From contig JACCIC010000038.1 in NCBI GenBank assembly GCA_018907035.1, positions 702,001-766,000 of the forward strand: DNA of 64,000 nt, given 5' to 3'. This DNA is from Sycobia sp. Sy_11. Its lineage: Eukaryota > Arthropoda > Insecta > Hymenoptera > Epichrysomallidae. A model generated the notes under the pieces. That model had not been told where the DNA came from. It did no database searches and worked only from the letters and a program-made list of their open reading frames with translations. Position 1 is the stretch's first letter, and each line of letters begins with the position of its first letter. Both the position numbers and the translations under genes were made by a program. Positions 11,905 to 22,607 of the stretch are shown in pieces.

Positions 11905-12545
11905 TAGAATACGTATTTATTTAATAATAATGTTCTACTTACTACATTTAGCTCATTATAATCTTAAAATACGCGTTTTTATTTTCTAGAAAACGTTTCT
12001 TTAAAACAAGCTGATCAAAATTAAAATGGAAAACCTGAGTTTCTTAAATTTAGTAATCATATACTTGAACACAATACTTTTGATTCTCTAAAAAAGGCTT
12101 TACAGAATCAAACTAATATTTTCTAGATATTAGTATTTAATTGTTTTTATACAGTATCTATAGAACAGAAAAGTTACGCAATACATATATAAATAAATAT
12201 GATCTTAATCTAAGAAAGCAAAATTTTGAATCAGAAGGTTATTATATTAAAATAAAAAAGTAATGCATCGAATTCAGAAAATCTAATAGCTAGAATTGCA
12301 AATGCCCAGAATACTTAAATTATAGATTGATCAAATCTGTGGTCAAAGATTTTTCTGATACTATCAAAAGAACAATATTATCGAATTCATGAAATAAAAA
12401 TTTTCTTAGTTTAAGAAATATATTTTTCGAAATAATTCATTAAAATTATATACTGCAAAAATTCTAATTTAAGTAAATATTACTTGATTCCAAAAATTTA
12501 TGCGATTGTTCTGTACTAAGTAAATATTTTCTTTAACCGAGTAAT
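11905..12545. repeat. Half of a long-inverted-repeat element (mate at 58530-59230)
   Basis: Collinear with the reverse complement of 58530-59230. Shared words include AGCTGATCAAAATTAAAATG, GAATCAAAAGTATTGTGTTC and ATTTATGCGATTGTTCTGTA. Many copies of an AAGAAAATATTTTCTT-like word are present. No transposase frame is visible, so this is probably a non-autonomous DNA transposon. Confidence 0.7.
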
Positions 12546-12615
12546 CGTATAAACTTTAACCAAATAAGTAGTTACTAAAATAAAGCTTATATTTTCTCAA
12601 CAGCAGAACACAAAT

Positions 12616-13060
12616 ATTGGAAATTAAATGAATATTTTCTTATGTATAGAAAATATTATCTTGAACCAATAATTTCCCATTGAAAATCAGGAAAATAAAT
12701 TCTTGGATTAATTAAATATCTCCTAGATTTTTGTCAAAATTTTCTAGAAAATGGGTGGAAATATTTTTTTTGAACCAATAACTGAAAATTTTGGAATAAA
12801 AAAATTTAGATATTTGATTCAAGCCGACCAAATTAAGTGAATATATACTTGGATTGAGAATTTCAATACTTCACTCAAGAAATTTAATTTAAAATGAAGA
12901 ACTCGATTCCTATCTTTAAAACAATAATTACTTAAAATACGTTTTTATTTTCAAAAACATGAACATTCAAGTATGCTAAATGTTTGAAAGTAGTGCATAG
13001 TTCATTAATTCAATGCATTATTTTCTTGACATGAAAAATCAAAAGTTTAAACTAAGCGAA
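12616..13060. repeat. Left arm of ~0.3-0.4 kb imperfect palindrome
   Basis: The arm pairs with 13845-14190. Matching words in reverse complement include GATTCAAGCCGAC, AGTATGCTAAATGTTT and TTGAACCAATAA. About 100 bp near 12680-12770 is extra in this arm. Confidence 0.75.
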
Positions 13061-13125
13061 TAATTTCTTTAATTCTTTTAGAATGTATACGTTAATTCAC
13101 TTTTATTACATTTATTTCAAAATTT

Positions 13126-13196
13126 CGACCTAACCGGGATTCTCTTCGCAGACCTTTGGATTCATAAGCTAACAACTTATTAATTACGCTATCGCA
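13126..13196 (-). other. tRNA-like segment, possibly a SINE head or decayed tRNA
   Basis: On the minus strand the order GATAGCGTAATTAATAAG, GAATCCAAAGGTC, GAGAATCCCGGTTAGG resembles the D arm, anticodon arm and T arm of a tRNA. The two acceptor strands do not pair and the T loop is disrupted, so this is not a working tRNA. It lies in the spacer of the palindrome. The call rests on pattern resemblance only. Confidence 0.3.
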
Positions 13197-13367
13197 GTAC
13201 ACTGTGGACAATTATAAAAATCTTATATATCAATTTTAGATCTCCTATAGTTATACATTATGAAATTAATTTTGTGGATTCCAATGAATAGTATATACAT
13301 TTATATATAATATATACTTATATTATAACAATTAATATATCGTTTGGTTTTAATACTAGATTTCCCA

Positions 13368-13705
13368 CATCTAGATAATATTTTCTTAAATGTATTTTTC
13401 TTAGGTATATGAAAAAATATTTGCTAATATGAAGTGTGGACCGATCACGAGCAATGCAACAATAAGACTAAAAGAAAAGATCGCCGGTGAAGAGTTCAGT
13501 AATGTATAGCTTGCTTAAAAACTTTGAAATATTTCTTAAAAATAAACCATAATTTTAAAACTTCTTGATATTATAAATATATATATTAAACAAATCTAGA
13601 TAATCTAGATAATATTTTCTTAAACGTAATTTTCTTAGGTATATGAAGCTGAAAAATAATTATTTGTTGTATTATTATATATCATTCAAAAAATATTTGC
13701 TAATA
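13368..13705. repeat. Two direct repeats in palindrome spacer
   Basis: A segment beginning TCTAGATAATATTTTCTTAA and continuing through TTTTCTTAGGTATATGAA to AAATATTTGCTAATAT occurs at about 13370-13430 and again at about 13606-13705. Confidence 0.7.
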
Positions 13706-13844
13706 TCAAGTAAATATTTATGTGCCTTGTAGCGCATAAGGAATTATTTCTGAAATTAAAATTAAAATAAATATTTTCTTAGATTGCGAAAGAAGTTGCT
13801 TAAAATAGGAAAACCAGAATCTCAAAAATTCCTTCATCAAAAAC

Positions 13845-14190
13845 TTATTCGCTTAGTTTAAATTTTTAATTTTTAAAGTCAAGAAAATAATGCTTTGAAT
13901 CAAGAAACTATGCACTCCTTTTAAACATTTAGCATACTTGAATTTTCATTTTTCTAAAAAATAAAAACGTATTTCAAGTAATTATTGTTTTAAAAATAGG
14001 AATCGAATTCTTCATTTTAAATCCAATTTCTCCAGTGAAGTATTGAAATTCTTAATCCAAGTATATATTCACTTAATTTTGTCGGCTTGAATCAAATAAC
14101 TAAATTTTTTTATTCAAAAAGTCCAGTTATTGGTTCAAGAAAATAGTTTCTTTAGATAAGAAAATATTTATTTAATTCCCAATTTCATCA
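13845..14190. repeat. Right arm of imperfect palindrome
   Basis: Reverse complement of 12616-13060. It ends just where the reversed copia LTR fragment begins. Confidence 0.75.
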
Positions 14191-14229
14191 TTCTTATTAT
14201 CAAGTTTTATTATCAAGTTTTAAACTCAG

Positions 14230-14566
14230 GATTTTAAGAAAATACACGAAATAATCTTTTAACATGAACTTTATTTCAAACGAGGAAAGAAAAGACGTCT
14301 GTTCAAACGAAAGGATGACGCAAGACTCACCACAGTACTCGAAATTGGAAACTCTGCAAGCCCTTGTGAAAAGCTTAAAACCTATAAAAAACTTCCGGCG
14401 TCTAAACAATAAATTCGTAACTCATTTGACGCCCAGCGCAACAAAGACGCAGGTCGTAATAAGACCCAGTGTACTCATATGTTTACATCCTTTTACGATA
14501 CGGTCCAATATTTAGTTTCAAGTATTTTTCGCTTTATTATTTATAGAAAGCTAAAATAATATAACA
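14230..14566 (-). mobile_element. Copia-family LTR fragment, reverse orientation
   Basis: Reverse complement of the copia LTRs at 14895, 19189 and 20412. It includes ACGTCTGTTCAAACGAAAGG and TTTACATCCTTTTACGATAC. The outer end at 14566 corresponds to the LTR TGTTA start. The inner ~35 bp of LTR end (AAAAATTCAATA) is missing. Confidence 0.85.
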
Positions 14567-14894
14567 GTAAAGCAAATATATAAACTTATAGGTAAATAAA
14601 TAGAAATTTCTTTAATTTCCATTGAGGATAATTGATTGAAAAAGAATATATTCAGCAGTCCATTTTAATACAAAAATTTATGGCATCTACGTACAGGTCT
14701 AGAATAAATAGGAACCAGTAATGGGAACTACCGTAGTTAGATGCGACTTTAAGTACGAGACGAGCATGCGTACGAAGCGTCCATGCGGCGCAGCAGTCGG
14801 ACTTAAGACACTCTCCGCGCCGTTTGCATCAACGCTACGCGTCCCCTCTACAGTACTGCACCTGTAAATCTTGTCCGTAATAAAGTATCGTTTA
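14567..14894. other. Spacer between inverted LTR and copia 5' LTR
   Basis: AT-rich to about 14700, then a CpG-rich stretch at 14740-14880 that ends with an AATAAAG site. This may be a scrap of another retroelement terminus. No second copy exists in the window. Confidence 0.35.
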
Positions 14895-15266
14895 TATTAG
14901 ATTATTTTAGCCTTCTATAAATGATAAAGCAAAAAATACTTGAAACTAAATATTGGACAGTATCGTAAAAGGATGTAAACATATGTGTCCACTGCGTCTT
15001 ATTACGATCTGCGCCTTTGCTGCCCTGCGCGGCAAATGATTTATGAGTTTATTGTCTAGATGCCTGATGTGTTTTTATAGGTTTTAAGTTTCTCACAAGG
15101 GCTTGTAGATATTTTCTTTATCGAGTACTGCAGTTAGTCTTGCGTTGTCTTTTCGTTTGAACAGACGTCTTTTCTTTCCTCGTTTGAAATAAAGTTCATG
15201 TTAAAAGATTATTTCGTGTATTTTTATTTTAACATTCCACCTACTATATTTAATAAAAATTCAATA
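14895..15266 (+). repeat. Copia 5' LTR
   Basis: 372 bp. The start (TATTAGATTATTTTAGCC) is a decayed TGTTA. It ends AAAAATTCAATA immediately before the primer-binding site. Confidence 0.85.
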
Positions 15267-15280
15267 GGTTATCGGCCCAG
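15267..15280 (+). other. Copia primer-binding site
   Basis: GGTTATCGGCCCAG. From memory, copia elements prime from an internal fragment of initiator methionine tRNA with a site of the form GGTTATGGGCCCAG, so this copy has one mismatch. Its position fixes the LTR end at 15266. Confidence 0.75.
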
Positions 15281-15382
15281 ATTTTGCGAGTAAACTTTCC
15301 GTGATTTTGTGTATAGTGTAATCTAGTAATAAAATAAAACTGTGTTAAATACACAACAAAAAATCAGTTTTTTTTCTGGTAA

Positions 15383-15643
15383 GTGAAAAATGAAATCTTT
15401 AAAAAAAGGAATATTAAACATCCTAACGATGAAACATATAGTGTGTGGAAGTTTAGAATCCGCTCTTTTCTATCTGAACTTGATCTATTGCACGTACTTG
15501 ATGATCAAGTCCCTGCAGTAATGACAGAAGAGTGGAAAAAGTCTGAACACATTGCAAAACGTGTAATAGTGGAATATCTTGAAGATTCTTTTCTCGGTTT
15601 TGTAAAAACCAATGATACGGTAAAAACAGTTTTGCAGTCTTGA
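15383..15643 (+). pseudogene. Copia gag N-terminal remnant
   Basis: 86 codons. The segment YSVWKFRIRSFLSELDLL is the usual gag start of copia elements (UBN2-like domain). A stop follows at 15641. Downstream scraps to 15720 are out of frame and no CCHC knuckle remains. Confidence 0.7.
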
Positions 15644-15779
15644 TATGGTTTTCCAACGTGGCAGAGATAATCATCTTATAAAGAATCGCAGATTCTCTAC
15701 GAAAAATGAACAGCAATATTCAGGAGATAGTAAAACTTGACAGTTGCAATTAAAAGGAGTATTCTGAGTATTACCAGCA

Positions 15780-16575
15780 AGGAAGGATTAAACGTGTTCT
15801 GGAGGACGTTTTATATTGTTCAGAGATGCCGCAAAATTTACTATCTGTCAGCAAGATGCAGAAAGCACAGATGAGTATTCACTTCAATCTAAATAGGGTT
15901 GAAGTTACTAAAAATAATAAAATAATTTTTGTCGGTAAGCCCATAAAGAATTTGTTTCATATAGAATTCATTATTAATAAATTATATAATAAAATGTCTC
16001 TAATGCGACAAACAGTAATTATAGTTGATGGCATCAAAGACTTGGACATATGGGCAAATCGAAAATTATTGAAATGAAAAATAATAAGATGGTCGATAGT
16101 ATTAAATTAGTTAATAATATTCTACTAAATGATTATATGTGTGAAGCTTGTATTTTTGGCAAACAAGCAAGAGTACCTTTTCAGAAAAGAAAAAATAAAA
16201 ATCATATAAAAAGACCATTTTTTTATTATTCATTTGGACGTTTGCGGACCAATCACTCCTTCGACAATAGATGGTAAAAATTATTTTGTATTGTTTGTAG
16301 ATGAAGGTACGCACTACTGCATTACATATTTAATAGCATTCAAGTCAGATGTATTCTCTGTTTTCAAAGACTTTATAAAAAAAAAAAGTCAAACTCGTTT
16401 TAATTTAAAAATAGTAAATTTATATTGTGATTATGGTGGAAAGTATTTATCGAATGAAATGAAGGACTATTGCAAATATAATGAAATAAGCTATCATTTA
16501 ACAGTTCCTCATACTTTATTATTAAATGGAGAAACAATGATTAGAACAATTACTGAAAAAGTACTACCTTGGTAA
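15780..16575 (+). pseudogene. Copia protease end, pre-integrase zinc domain and integrase core
   Basis: MPQNLLSVSKMQKAQM (15826) is the linker before the GAG-pre-integrase domain. CEACIFGKQARVPF (about 16142) supplies its last two cysteines. The integrase core follows from 16234 with DVCGPITPST and a second block reading YCDYGGKYLS. This element would insert the cDNA into the genome. Frames change near 16077 and 16234. In the third block the conserved AERMNRT-type glutamate segment reads NGETMIRTI, so the third acidic residue looks displaced. Confidence 0.8.
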
Positions 16576-17184
16576 GTGAGATAAACTGAAGGAAGTAATT
16601 TGGGGGAAAGCAGTTTTAATTGCTACGTATTTAATAAATTGAACCCTTACTAATGCTTTAAAAGAGTATAAAATACCATATCAATTATGGCATGGTAAAA
16701 ATCCTGAAGTAAAATATTTAAAAGTTTTCGATAGTACAATATATGTGAATAATAAAATAAGAAAAACAAAAATTAAAATTTTGAAGGTAAATCTTGGAAA
16801 CGTATTTTAGTTGGTTACGTTTTAATTTTAATTTTACTATAAAATATGGGATGTAGAATCAGAAAAATTAATTGTAGCAAGGCATGTGACAGCTGATGAA
16901 ATAAATTTTTTGAATTCGAGACCAGAAATGAGGCTTGAAGGAATGGTAATAAAAATTCCAAGAAAACTGACGAACGTAATGTTCGTAACAAATCAGTAGA
17001 GCTTCAGAAATCTGATAATGGAAAATCAGAAAAATTTCTGGAAAGAATTGTCATAGAAAATTCCAAGAAAACTGATGAACATGATGTTCGCAACAAATTA
17101 GTAGAGCTTCAGAAATCTGATAATGAAAAATCAGAAAAATTTCTGGAAGACCAATCTGAGAAAAATGAATCAGATAAACAAGAT

Positions 17185-17845
17185 TTGAAAATAGACAGAA
17201 ATTCAAATGAAAATTTGATCAAGTCTAATAAATCTATAACAGAAATAGATCATTACAATCAGTCACAATTTGAAAATGATAAATATAATACAAAGAAAAT
17301 AATTACAAATCTAAGAACGAGTAATAGAGTAAAATATAAACTAAGAATTTCTTATGAGAAAATAAATTACGTTTGGTGTGCACAATCAGTAAATTGTGAA
17401 AGTCCCAATATTTTTAATGATATTCAAAATAATATCCATAAAGAAAAATGGGAAAAAGCAATTAAAGATGAATTAAGTTCATATTGTTTTAATAAAAATT
17501 GGATACTAGTATCAAAGCCACAAAACAAAAATATTATAGATTGCAAATGGGTAATGGCTATTAAAAATAAAGAACATGGGGAAATCCATCTAAATATAAA
17601 GCGCGTCTTGTTGCTAGTGCTTTCACTCAAAAATATTTAATTGATTATAATGAGTCTTTTGCTTCTGTAGCAAGAATTACAAACTTTAGATTAATTATAG
17701 CGTTTGCAAATCAATATAATTTGCTTATTCACTATATGTATGTACAAACTGCATTTTTAAATGGTTTATTGTAGAAAGAAAATTACATGAAAATTCCTGA
17801 AGGAATTAAATACAAAACAAATCGAGTTTGTAAATTAAATAAAGC

Positions 17846-17906
<61 letters not shown>

Positions 17907-18180
17907 ATTGAAACGAGCAGTAAGATGTTGGTTTGAAACTTTTGATAAAACAGTAGTAGAAAATTGTTTTAAAAATTCATTAGTTGATCGATGCATATAT
18001 ATTTTAAATAAATGAGAAATGTCTAAGAATATACATGTTGTACTCTACGTATATGACTTAGTAATCGTTACAGACGATATTCAAACAATGAAATTATGAA
18101 ATTATTAAATAATGATATTATGAAATAATGAAATTATGAAATAATGATGTACTTATTCTTAATTAGAGTTCATATATAAA
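17185..18180 (+). pseudogene. Copia reverse transcriptase, broken
   Basis: The RT begins near 17440 (WEKAIKDELSS) and continues through IDCKWV, a shifted LIDYNESFA..VARIT block, and TAFLNGLL. A (TA)n tract then splits the YGLKQA-type motif at 17849-17904. The active-site strand reads VLYVYDLVIV, so the first of the two YVDD aspartates is replaced by tyrosine. A stop at 17773 and others are present. The copy at 48790-49100 shows the undamaged order. Confidence 0.85.
17849..17904. repeat. (TA)n expansion inside the copia RT
   Basis: About 28 TA units lie exactly where the paralogous copy at 48908-48916 has only TATATATGG. The tract therefore grew from a short coding seed. Confidence 0.9.
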
Positions 18181-18499
18181 AACGATTTTAAATTAATTTA
18201 ACACGAGTGATTGTGATGCTGTAAGCACAGTACTTGAAAATAATATAAATTATATTGATTTAAATTCAGATAACAAATACGATGCCCTTTTCAAAATCTT
18301 ATCGGATGTTTAATGTATGTTACGATTTATACGCGTCCAGATTTGAGTACAGCAATAAATATTCTATATAGATATTCAAATAAAAATAATACAGAACTAT
18401 GGAAATGCGTAAAAAGAGTTTTAAGATATTTGAAAGGTTCGATAAATTGAAAATCAACTTCTATAAAAGGCAACAGTGAAAATATTTTAAGCGGTTATC

Positions 18500-18958
18500 T
18501 TAAATCTTGTTAAGGTGGTCATGAAGGTACTGATAGAAAAAGTACTACAGGCTACTTATTTAATTTATTTGAAAAAATGCACGATTTGCTGGAATACTAA
18601 AAGACAAGCATCTGTAGCAGCTTCTTCAACAGAGGCAGAATATATGGCTTTATTTGAAGGTGTTAAAGAAGCATTATGGCTAAAGTCTTTAATAAATAGT
18701 ATAAAAATTAAAATCATGAAACCGATTGTCATTTATGAAGACAATAACGGTTGTATAAGTATAGCGAATAACCCAAGTAATCATAAGCGATCAAAACATA
18801 TAGATATTAAATATCCTTTCTCGATTGAGCAAATAGAGAAAAATGTAATAATATTGAAACATATTTCCACAGGGGAGCAGATTGCTGATGCACTAACAAA
18901 ACCCTTGCCAACTGTGAAATTCGTTGAACTCAGAAAAGGAATGAGCATGGAGGAATAA
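18500..18958 (+). pseudogene. Copia RNase H domain
   Basis: The longest clean frame starts at 18515. SVAASSTEAEYMAL, YEDNNGCISIANNP, KHIDIKYPF and ISTGEQIADALTKPLP are standard copia RNase H motifs. The domain normally removes RNA from the cDNA hybrid. It ends at a natural stop 230 bp before the 3' LTR. The 5' part is joined by a frameshift near 18515. Confidence 0.9.
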
Positions 18959-19179
18959 TAAAATATAATTCATATTGTTTTCATAAATATATTTTATATT
19001 AATAATAGAGACGGTTTGAATAGGTTTTGTTGGGTTTCCCTATTCTTTGCATCAAATGTTGGACCGTGTGTAATTTCCCAGAACTAACGAGGAAAGAATA
19101 TAGACTGAAAAGAACTATCGTATATCTAATATTAAGTTTTATTTTATTATATATTATTGTATTTACTCAAGTAATTTTT

Positions 19180-19188
19180 GAGGGGGCG
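19180..19188 (+). other. Polypurine tract before copia 3' LTR
   Basis: GAGGGGGCG directly precedes the TGTTA start of the LTR, as expected for plus-strand priming. Confidence 0.8.
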
Positions 19189-19540
19189 TGTTAAATTATT
19201 TTAGCCTTCTATAAATAATAAAGCAAAAAATACTTGAAACTAAAGATTGGACAGTATCGTAAAAGGATGTCTTATTACAATCTGCGCCTTTGCTGTCCTG
19301 CGCGGCAAATGATTTATGAGTTTATTGTCTAGATGCCTGATGAGTTTTTATATAGGTTTTAAGTTTCTCACAAAGGCTTGCAGAGTTTTCAATTTCGAGT
19401 ACTGTAGTGAGTCTTGCGTTGTCCTTTCGTTTGAACAGACGTCTTTTCTTTCCTCGTTTGAAATAAAGTTCATGTTAAAAGATTATTTCGTGTATCTTTA
19501 TTTTAACATTCCACCTACTATATTTAATAAAAATTCAATA
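19189..19540 (+). repeat. Copia 3' LTR
   Basis: 352 bp, TGTTAAATTATTTTAGCC to AAAAATTCAATA. It differs from the 5' LTR by substitutions and a deletion of about 20 bp after GTAAAAGGATG. Confidence 0.9.
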
Positions 19541-20411
19541 ATATTAATCTAAGTTGTTATACCAACTCATTCAACCCCATTCCCACATCTATATAAATAT
19601 AAATAAGTAATTAGAAATATACAAAGAAATTTTATATAAGTTCCACAGAACCCTTTATAAACTCGGGCCTATAGTCCGACATTCAACTATAACTTAATTG
19701 AAAAAAACGGTAAAAGGATTTTAATTTATATCTATATTACCAAATATTACGTCTGCTAATATTTTTAAAGGTATCATAGGAGCATAGTTTATGAATGAAT
19801 CTTCCGATAATAATTCTTAGAATTAATCTCGGTATCGAGCACGAAACACGGTGTCAGGTTGTATTAATAATATCTCTGTTAATAATAAACATATGTATAT
19901 GGATGGATCTTAAATAACCTATTGAAAGGGTATTTAACTCCGAATGAATATTTTCCTGTTTCGTTTGCAGTTCGTTTTGGTAGTGGATGTAATTTGAATA
20001 TCTATAATACAAAAACATAAATTCTTTATTCAATTTCAATGAAGATATTTTGATTTATTTAAATGATATTAAATTAAATAATACTTTTGTTTTACGTAAT
20101 ATATTAAAGTCTAAAGATATATATTTGTAAAGAATAAAATGAAATTTTTTTTATGTATGTAGATTTTTAATTAATTTTATATTACGCGTATTTTATCATT
20201 TTATTTTATTATCCTTTTAGAGTTGTTTTTTTTATTGCAATCAGCATGCCTTTTTATTCTTATTGCAGCATCGTCGTTATAATAAATATTCATTAAATGA
20301 AAATGGTATACATGTTGGTCTATATAATAAAGAATCATGATTGCGATGTGATCAGGAAACAATTATGTGCGATCGAAATTTTCGAGATATTGCCAAATAT
20401 TGGTAATAAAT
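19541..20411. other. AT-rich spacer between copia copies
   Basis: No coding motif or further repeat was recognised. Confidence 0.5.
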
Positions 20412-20772
20412 TGTTAGATTTCTATAAGTAATAAAGCAAAAAATACTTGAAACTAAATATTGTATGGTATCGTAAAAGGATGTAAACATATGAGTCCACT
20501 GGGTCTAATTACGATCTGCATCTTTACTGCCTTGCGCGGCAAATGATTTATGAGTTTATGGTCTAGATGCCTGATGTGTTTTTATAGGTTTTAAGTTTCT
20601 CACAAGGGCTTGCAGAGTTTTCTTTATTGAGTACTGTGGTGAGTCTTGCGTCGTCCTTTCATTTGAACAGACGTCTTTTCGTTCCTCGTTTGAAATAAAA
20701 TTCATGTTAAAAGATTATTTCGTGTATCTTTATTTTAACATTCTACTTACTATATTTAATAAAAATTCAATA
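20412..20772 (+). mobile_element. Copia solo LTR with 5-bp target duplication
   Basis: 361 bp, TGTTAGATTTCTATAAG to AAAAATTCAATA, the same family as 14895-19540. The 5-bp words on both sides are identical: TAAAT at 20407-20411 and at 20773-20777. This is the expected scar of LTR-LTR recombination and confirms that the family LTR ends in TA and not in the usual CA. Confidence 0.95.
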
Positions 20773-21091
20773 TAAATAATGTATCTATAATAATAAAAAC
20801 TTGAAAGGTATATTCTGGTATACTTATAGTTTCGAATACAAAACAAGCACTACAGAAAACGATCAGAATATTTATGATTTAATTTAGAAACGACGCAATG
20901 TCGAATTCGATTTTTAAAAGAAGCTTCTAAACAGCTGTAGAGTGACATTGACGACGATTACCGCGCTCGTATGAGCAATGACCAATTGTCGATAAGTCGC
21001 GCACCTGTAGCAGAGCGCGGGGCGACCAGGAGTGACTGTTTGTCCCCCGTGAGGCGCTGCCAGCTCGGCAGCTACGCTCAGCTTTTCCGTG

Positions 21092-21094
<3 letters not shown>

Positions 21095-21135
<41 letters not shown>
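21095..21135. repeat. (TA)n microsatellite in rugose 5' flank
   Basis: About 20 units of AT within GC-rich sequence. Confidence 0.95.
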
Positions 21136-21136
<1 letters not shown>

Positions 21137-22174
21137 GCCTGTGTGTTTAAGTGGACTCTATATCGATCCGCGTCGACTGGCGAGTCATTGCGATCGCACG
21201 GCGCGCCTACAACCAGCTAATTCCTCGATAACTCGACCCCTAACCACGGCCGACGACGACGCGTCCGCGTTGGAGAGTATTGTCGTAAAAAGTCGCTAGT
21301 ATCAGGTAGTAAGTATATGTAGTCGTGAGCGGCGAGGGGAGGTGGGTCACACTAAGCCACACCATCGGCGCAGTCGCTGCTCACTCCTACTGCAGTACAC
21401 ATCTGTATCTATTTCGGTTGATTCCGGCTTTCCAGCTTGCGTGCAAAGGTACTACTAGGAGCTCGTTGCCCCCGCTCTCCGACGTCTCGTATAGGGACAT
21501 TTGTCGCGGGCGCGCTGGCAAGCCGCTCGCAATTCGTTGCGACGGTCTATATATACTTATACATATGTATGTATAGCCACTTTCAACCAACATGGCAGAC
21601 GCCAACTCTTGTCGCGTTGTCATGTGACGAGCCGCTCGGAAGAGGAACGCGAGAGCGAGCGACGACGGCTCGTGTACCTGCAACGGGTGCACACGCAGGC
21701 TCGTCTTCGAACACCGACCGCCGAGAAGCCACGCTCGCCAGCAGGCCTGCAGTGCCACTCATGTGACTATACGCGAGGGGCGACAAAGTGTTGCTGTTGC
21801 TGTTCTACTGGACTTTGAGGCGGAACTTATGCATTACAGCCTGAAGAGGTGTCCGCGACAGCGACGATAACAGCACCGATAACGAATTCCGCGGAGACGC
21901 GTGTGTTTAGCAAGCTGGAGTTTTGTACGCAGGGTTTCGAGAACGCGCCAGTGCCAGTGTATACCGAACGTAACCGTATGAGCATCGGGAACTGGAGCAA
22001 CGACGAGCTCGACGACGACGGCGCGGGTGGAGAGAGATAGCGTGAAAGAAAAAGAGGGAGGAAGCAAGCAGAAGCGGTGCTGTGTTAGTGCGTGACAGTG
22101 GAGAGTGTTGTTTTCGTGATATATATATCCATACACACACGTGCGTGCGCACACATACGCAACCCAGCATGTGA

Positions 22175-22230
<56 letters not shown>
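22175..22230. repeat. (TA)n microsatellite in rugose leader
   Basis: Two AT blocks separated by a TTT break. They lie about 220 bp before the start codon. Confidence 0.95.
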
Positions 22231-22233
<3 letters not shown>

Positions 22234-22448
22234 TGTTTATATGCATAGGCGCTGTTGTGCGTGATTCTACAGATAAATAATAATAAGTAGGATCGGAGGC
22301 GACGAGAAGTGTCCGGAATTAGGAGCGCTTCGTCGGAGGCGTCGAGTGTGTTCGATCGTGTACAAGTGCCACGTGGAAGCGATAGAATCACAAAATTCTT
22401 ACTCAGGGCGCCGGTAGGACTGCCGCGAGGGAGGGAAGGCTGTTCGCG

Positions 22449-22607
22449 ATGGCGGACATGAAGTCGTCGCCGTTCAGCGACATCAAGCGGCCTGAGGAGG
22501 TGGTGACGATGGCGTTGAACGACAGCCTCAAGTTCGCCGTCCTTATCGGCCTGATAGAGGTTGGCCAGGTCTCCAACCGGGAGGTTGTCAACACCGTCCT
22601 TCACCTG
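22449..22607 (+). CDS. rg: Neurobeachin/rugose, first coding exon
   Basis: 53 codons from ATG 22449, with G at -3 and G at +4. The exon ends in phase 0 at a strong donor, CTG|GTGAGTG. The segment [18 protein letters not shown], followed by VVNTVLHL, matches the conserved N-terminal start of neurobeachin (vertebrate form [18 protein letters not shown]). Neurobeachin is a very large BEACH-domain protein that scaffolds membrane traffic and protein kinase A near Golgi and synapses. Only its extreme N-terminus is here; the armadillo-like, PH-BEACH and WD40 parts must lie to the right of the window. Base composition (GC-rich, many CpG) is unlike the surroundings. The alternative LRBA paralogue is less likely in an insect. 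Confidence 0.85.

Larger units (their letters stand above)
14895..19540 (+). mobile_element. Copia-type LTR retrotransposon, two LTRs, broken genes
   Basis: The order LTR, primer-binding site, gag, integrase, RT, RNase H, polypurine tract, LTR is complete and typical of Ty1/copia. Total length is 4.6 kb. The gene region carries many stops and shifts, and the gag zinc knuckle and most of the protease are missing. An ATATT word lies directly before the 5' LTR, overlapping its degraded first bases (14894-14898), and another follows the 3' LTR (19541-19545). This could be the 5-bp target duplication if the first four LTR bases were lost. In this AT-rich DNA that remains tentative. Confidence 0.9.
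20930..22448 (+). promoter_or_regulatory. CpG-rich 5' flank and leader of rugose
   Basis: GC and CpG content rise sharply at about 20930 and stay high until past the exon, broken by (TA)n tracts at 21095-21135 and 22175-22230. This is the pattern of an insect housekeeping or neural promoter and leader. The transcription start cannot be fixed. Many ATGs (for example 21325 and 21849) precede the true start, so the leader is probably spliced. TTCTTACTCAG ending at 22406 is a possible acceptor. Confidence 0.6.

Noticed and set aside
13126..13196. Functional tRNA gene
   Set aside because: Acceptor strands do not pair and the T loop is altered; kept only as a tRNA-like segment.
21834..22604. 256-codon open frame on the minus strand over the rugose exon
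   Set aside because: It is the antisense of GC-rich leader and exon sequence with a (TA)n stretch; no domain, and the plus-strand exon explains the openness.
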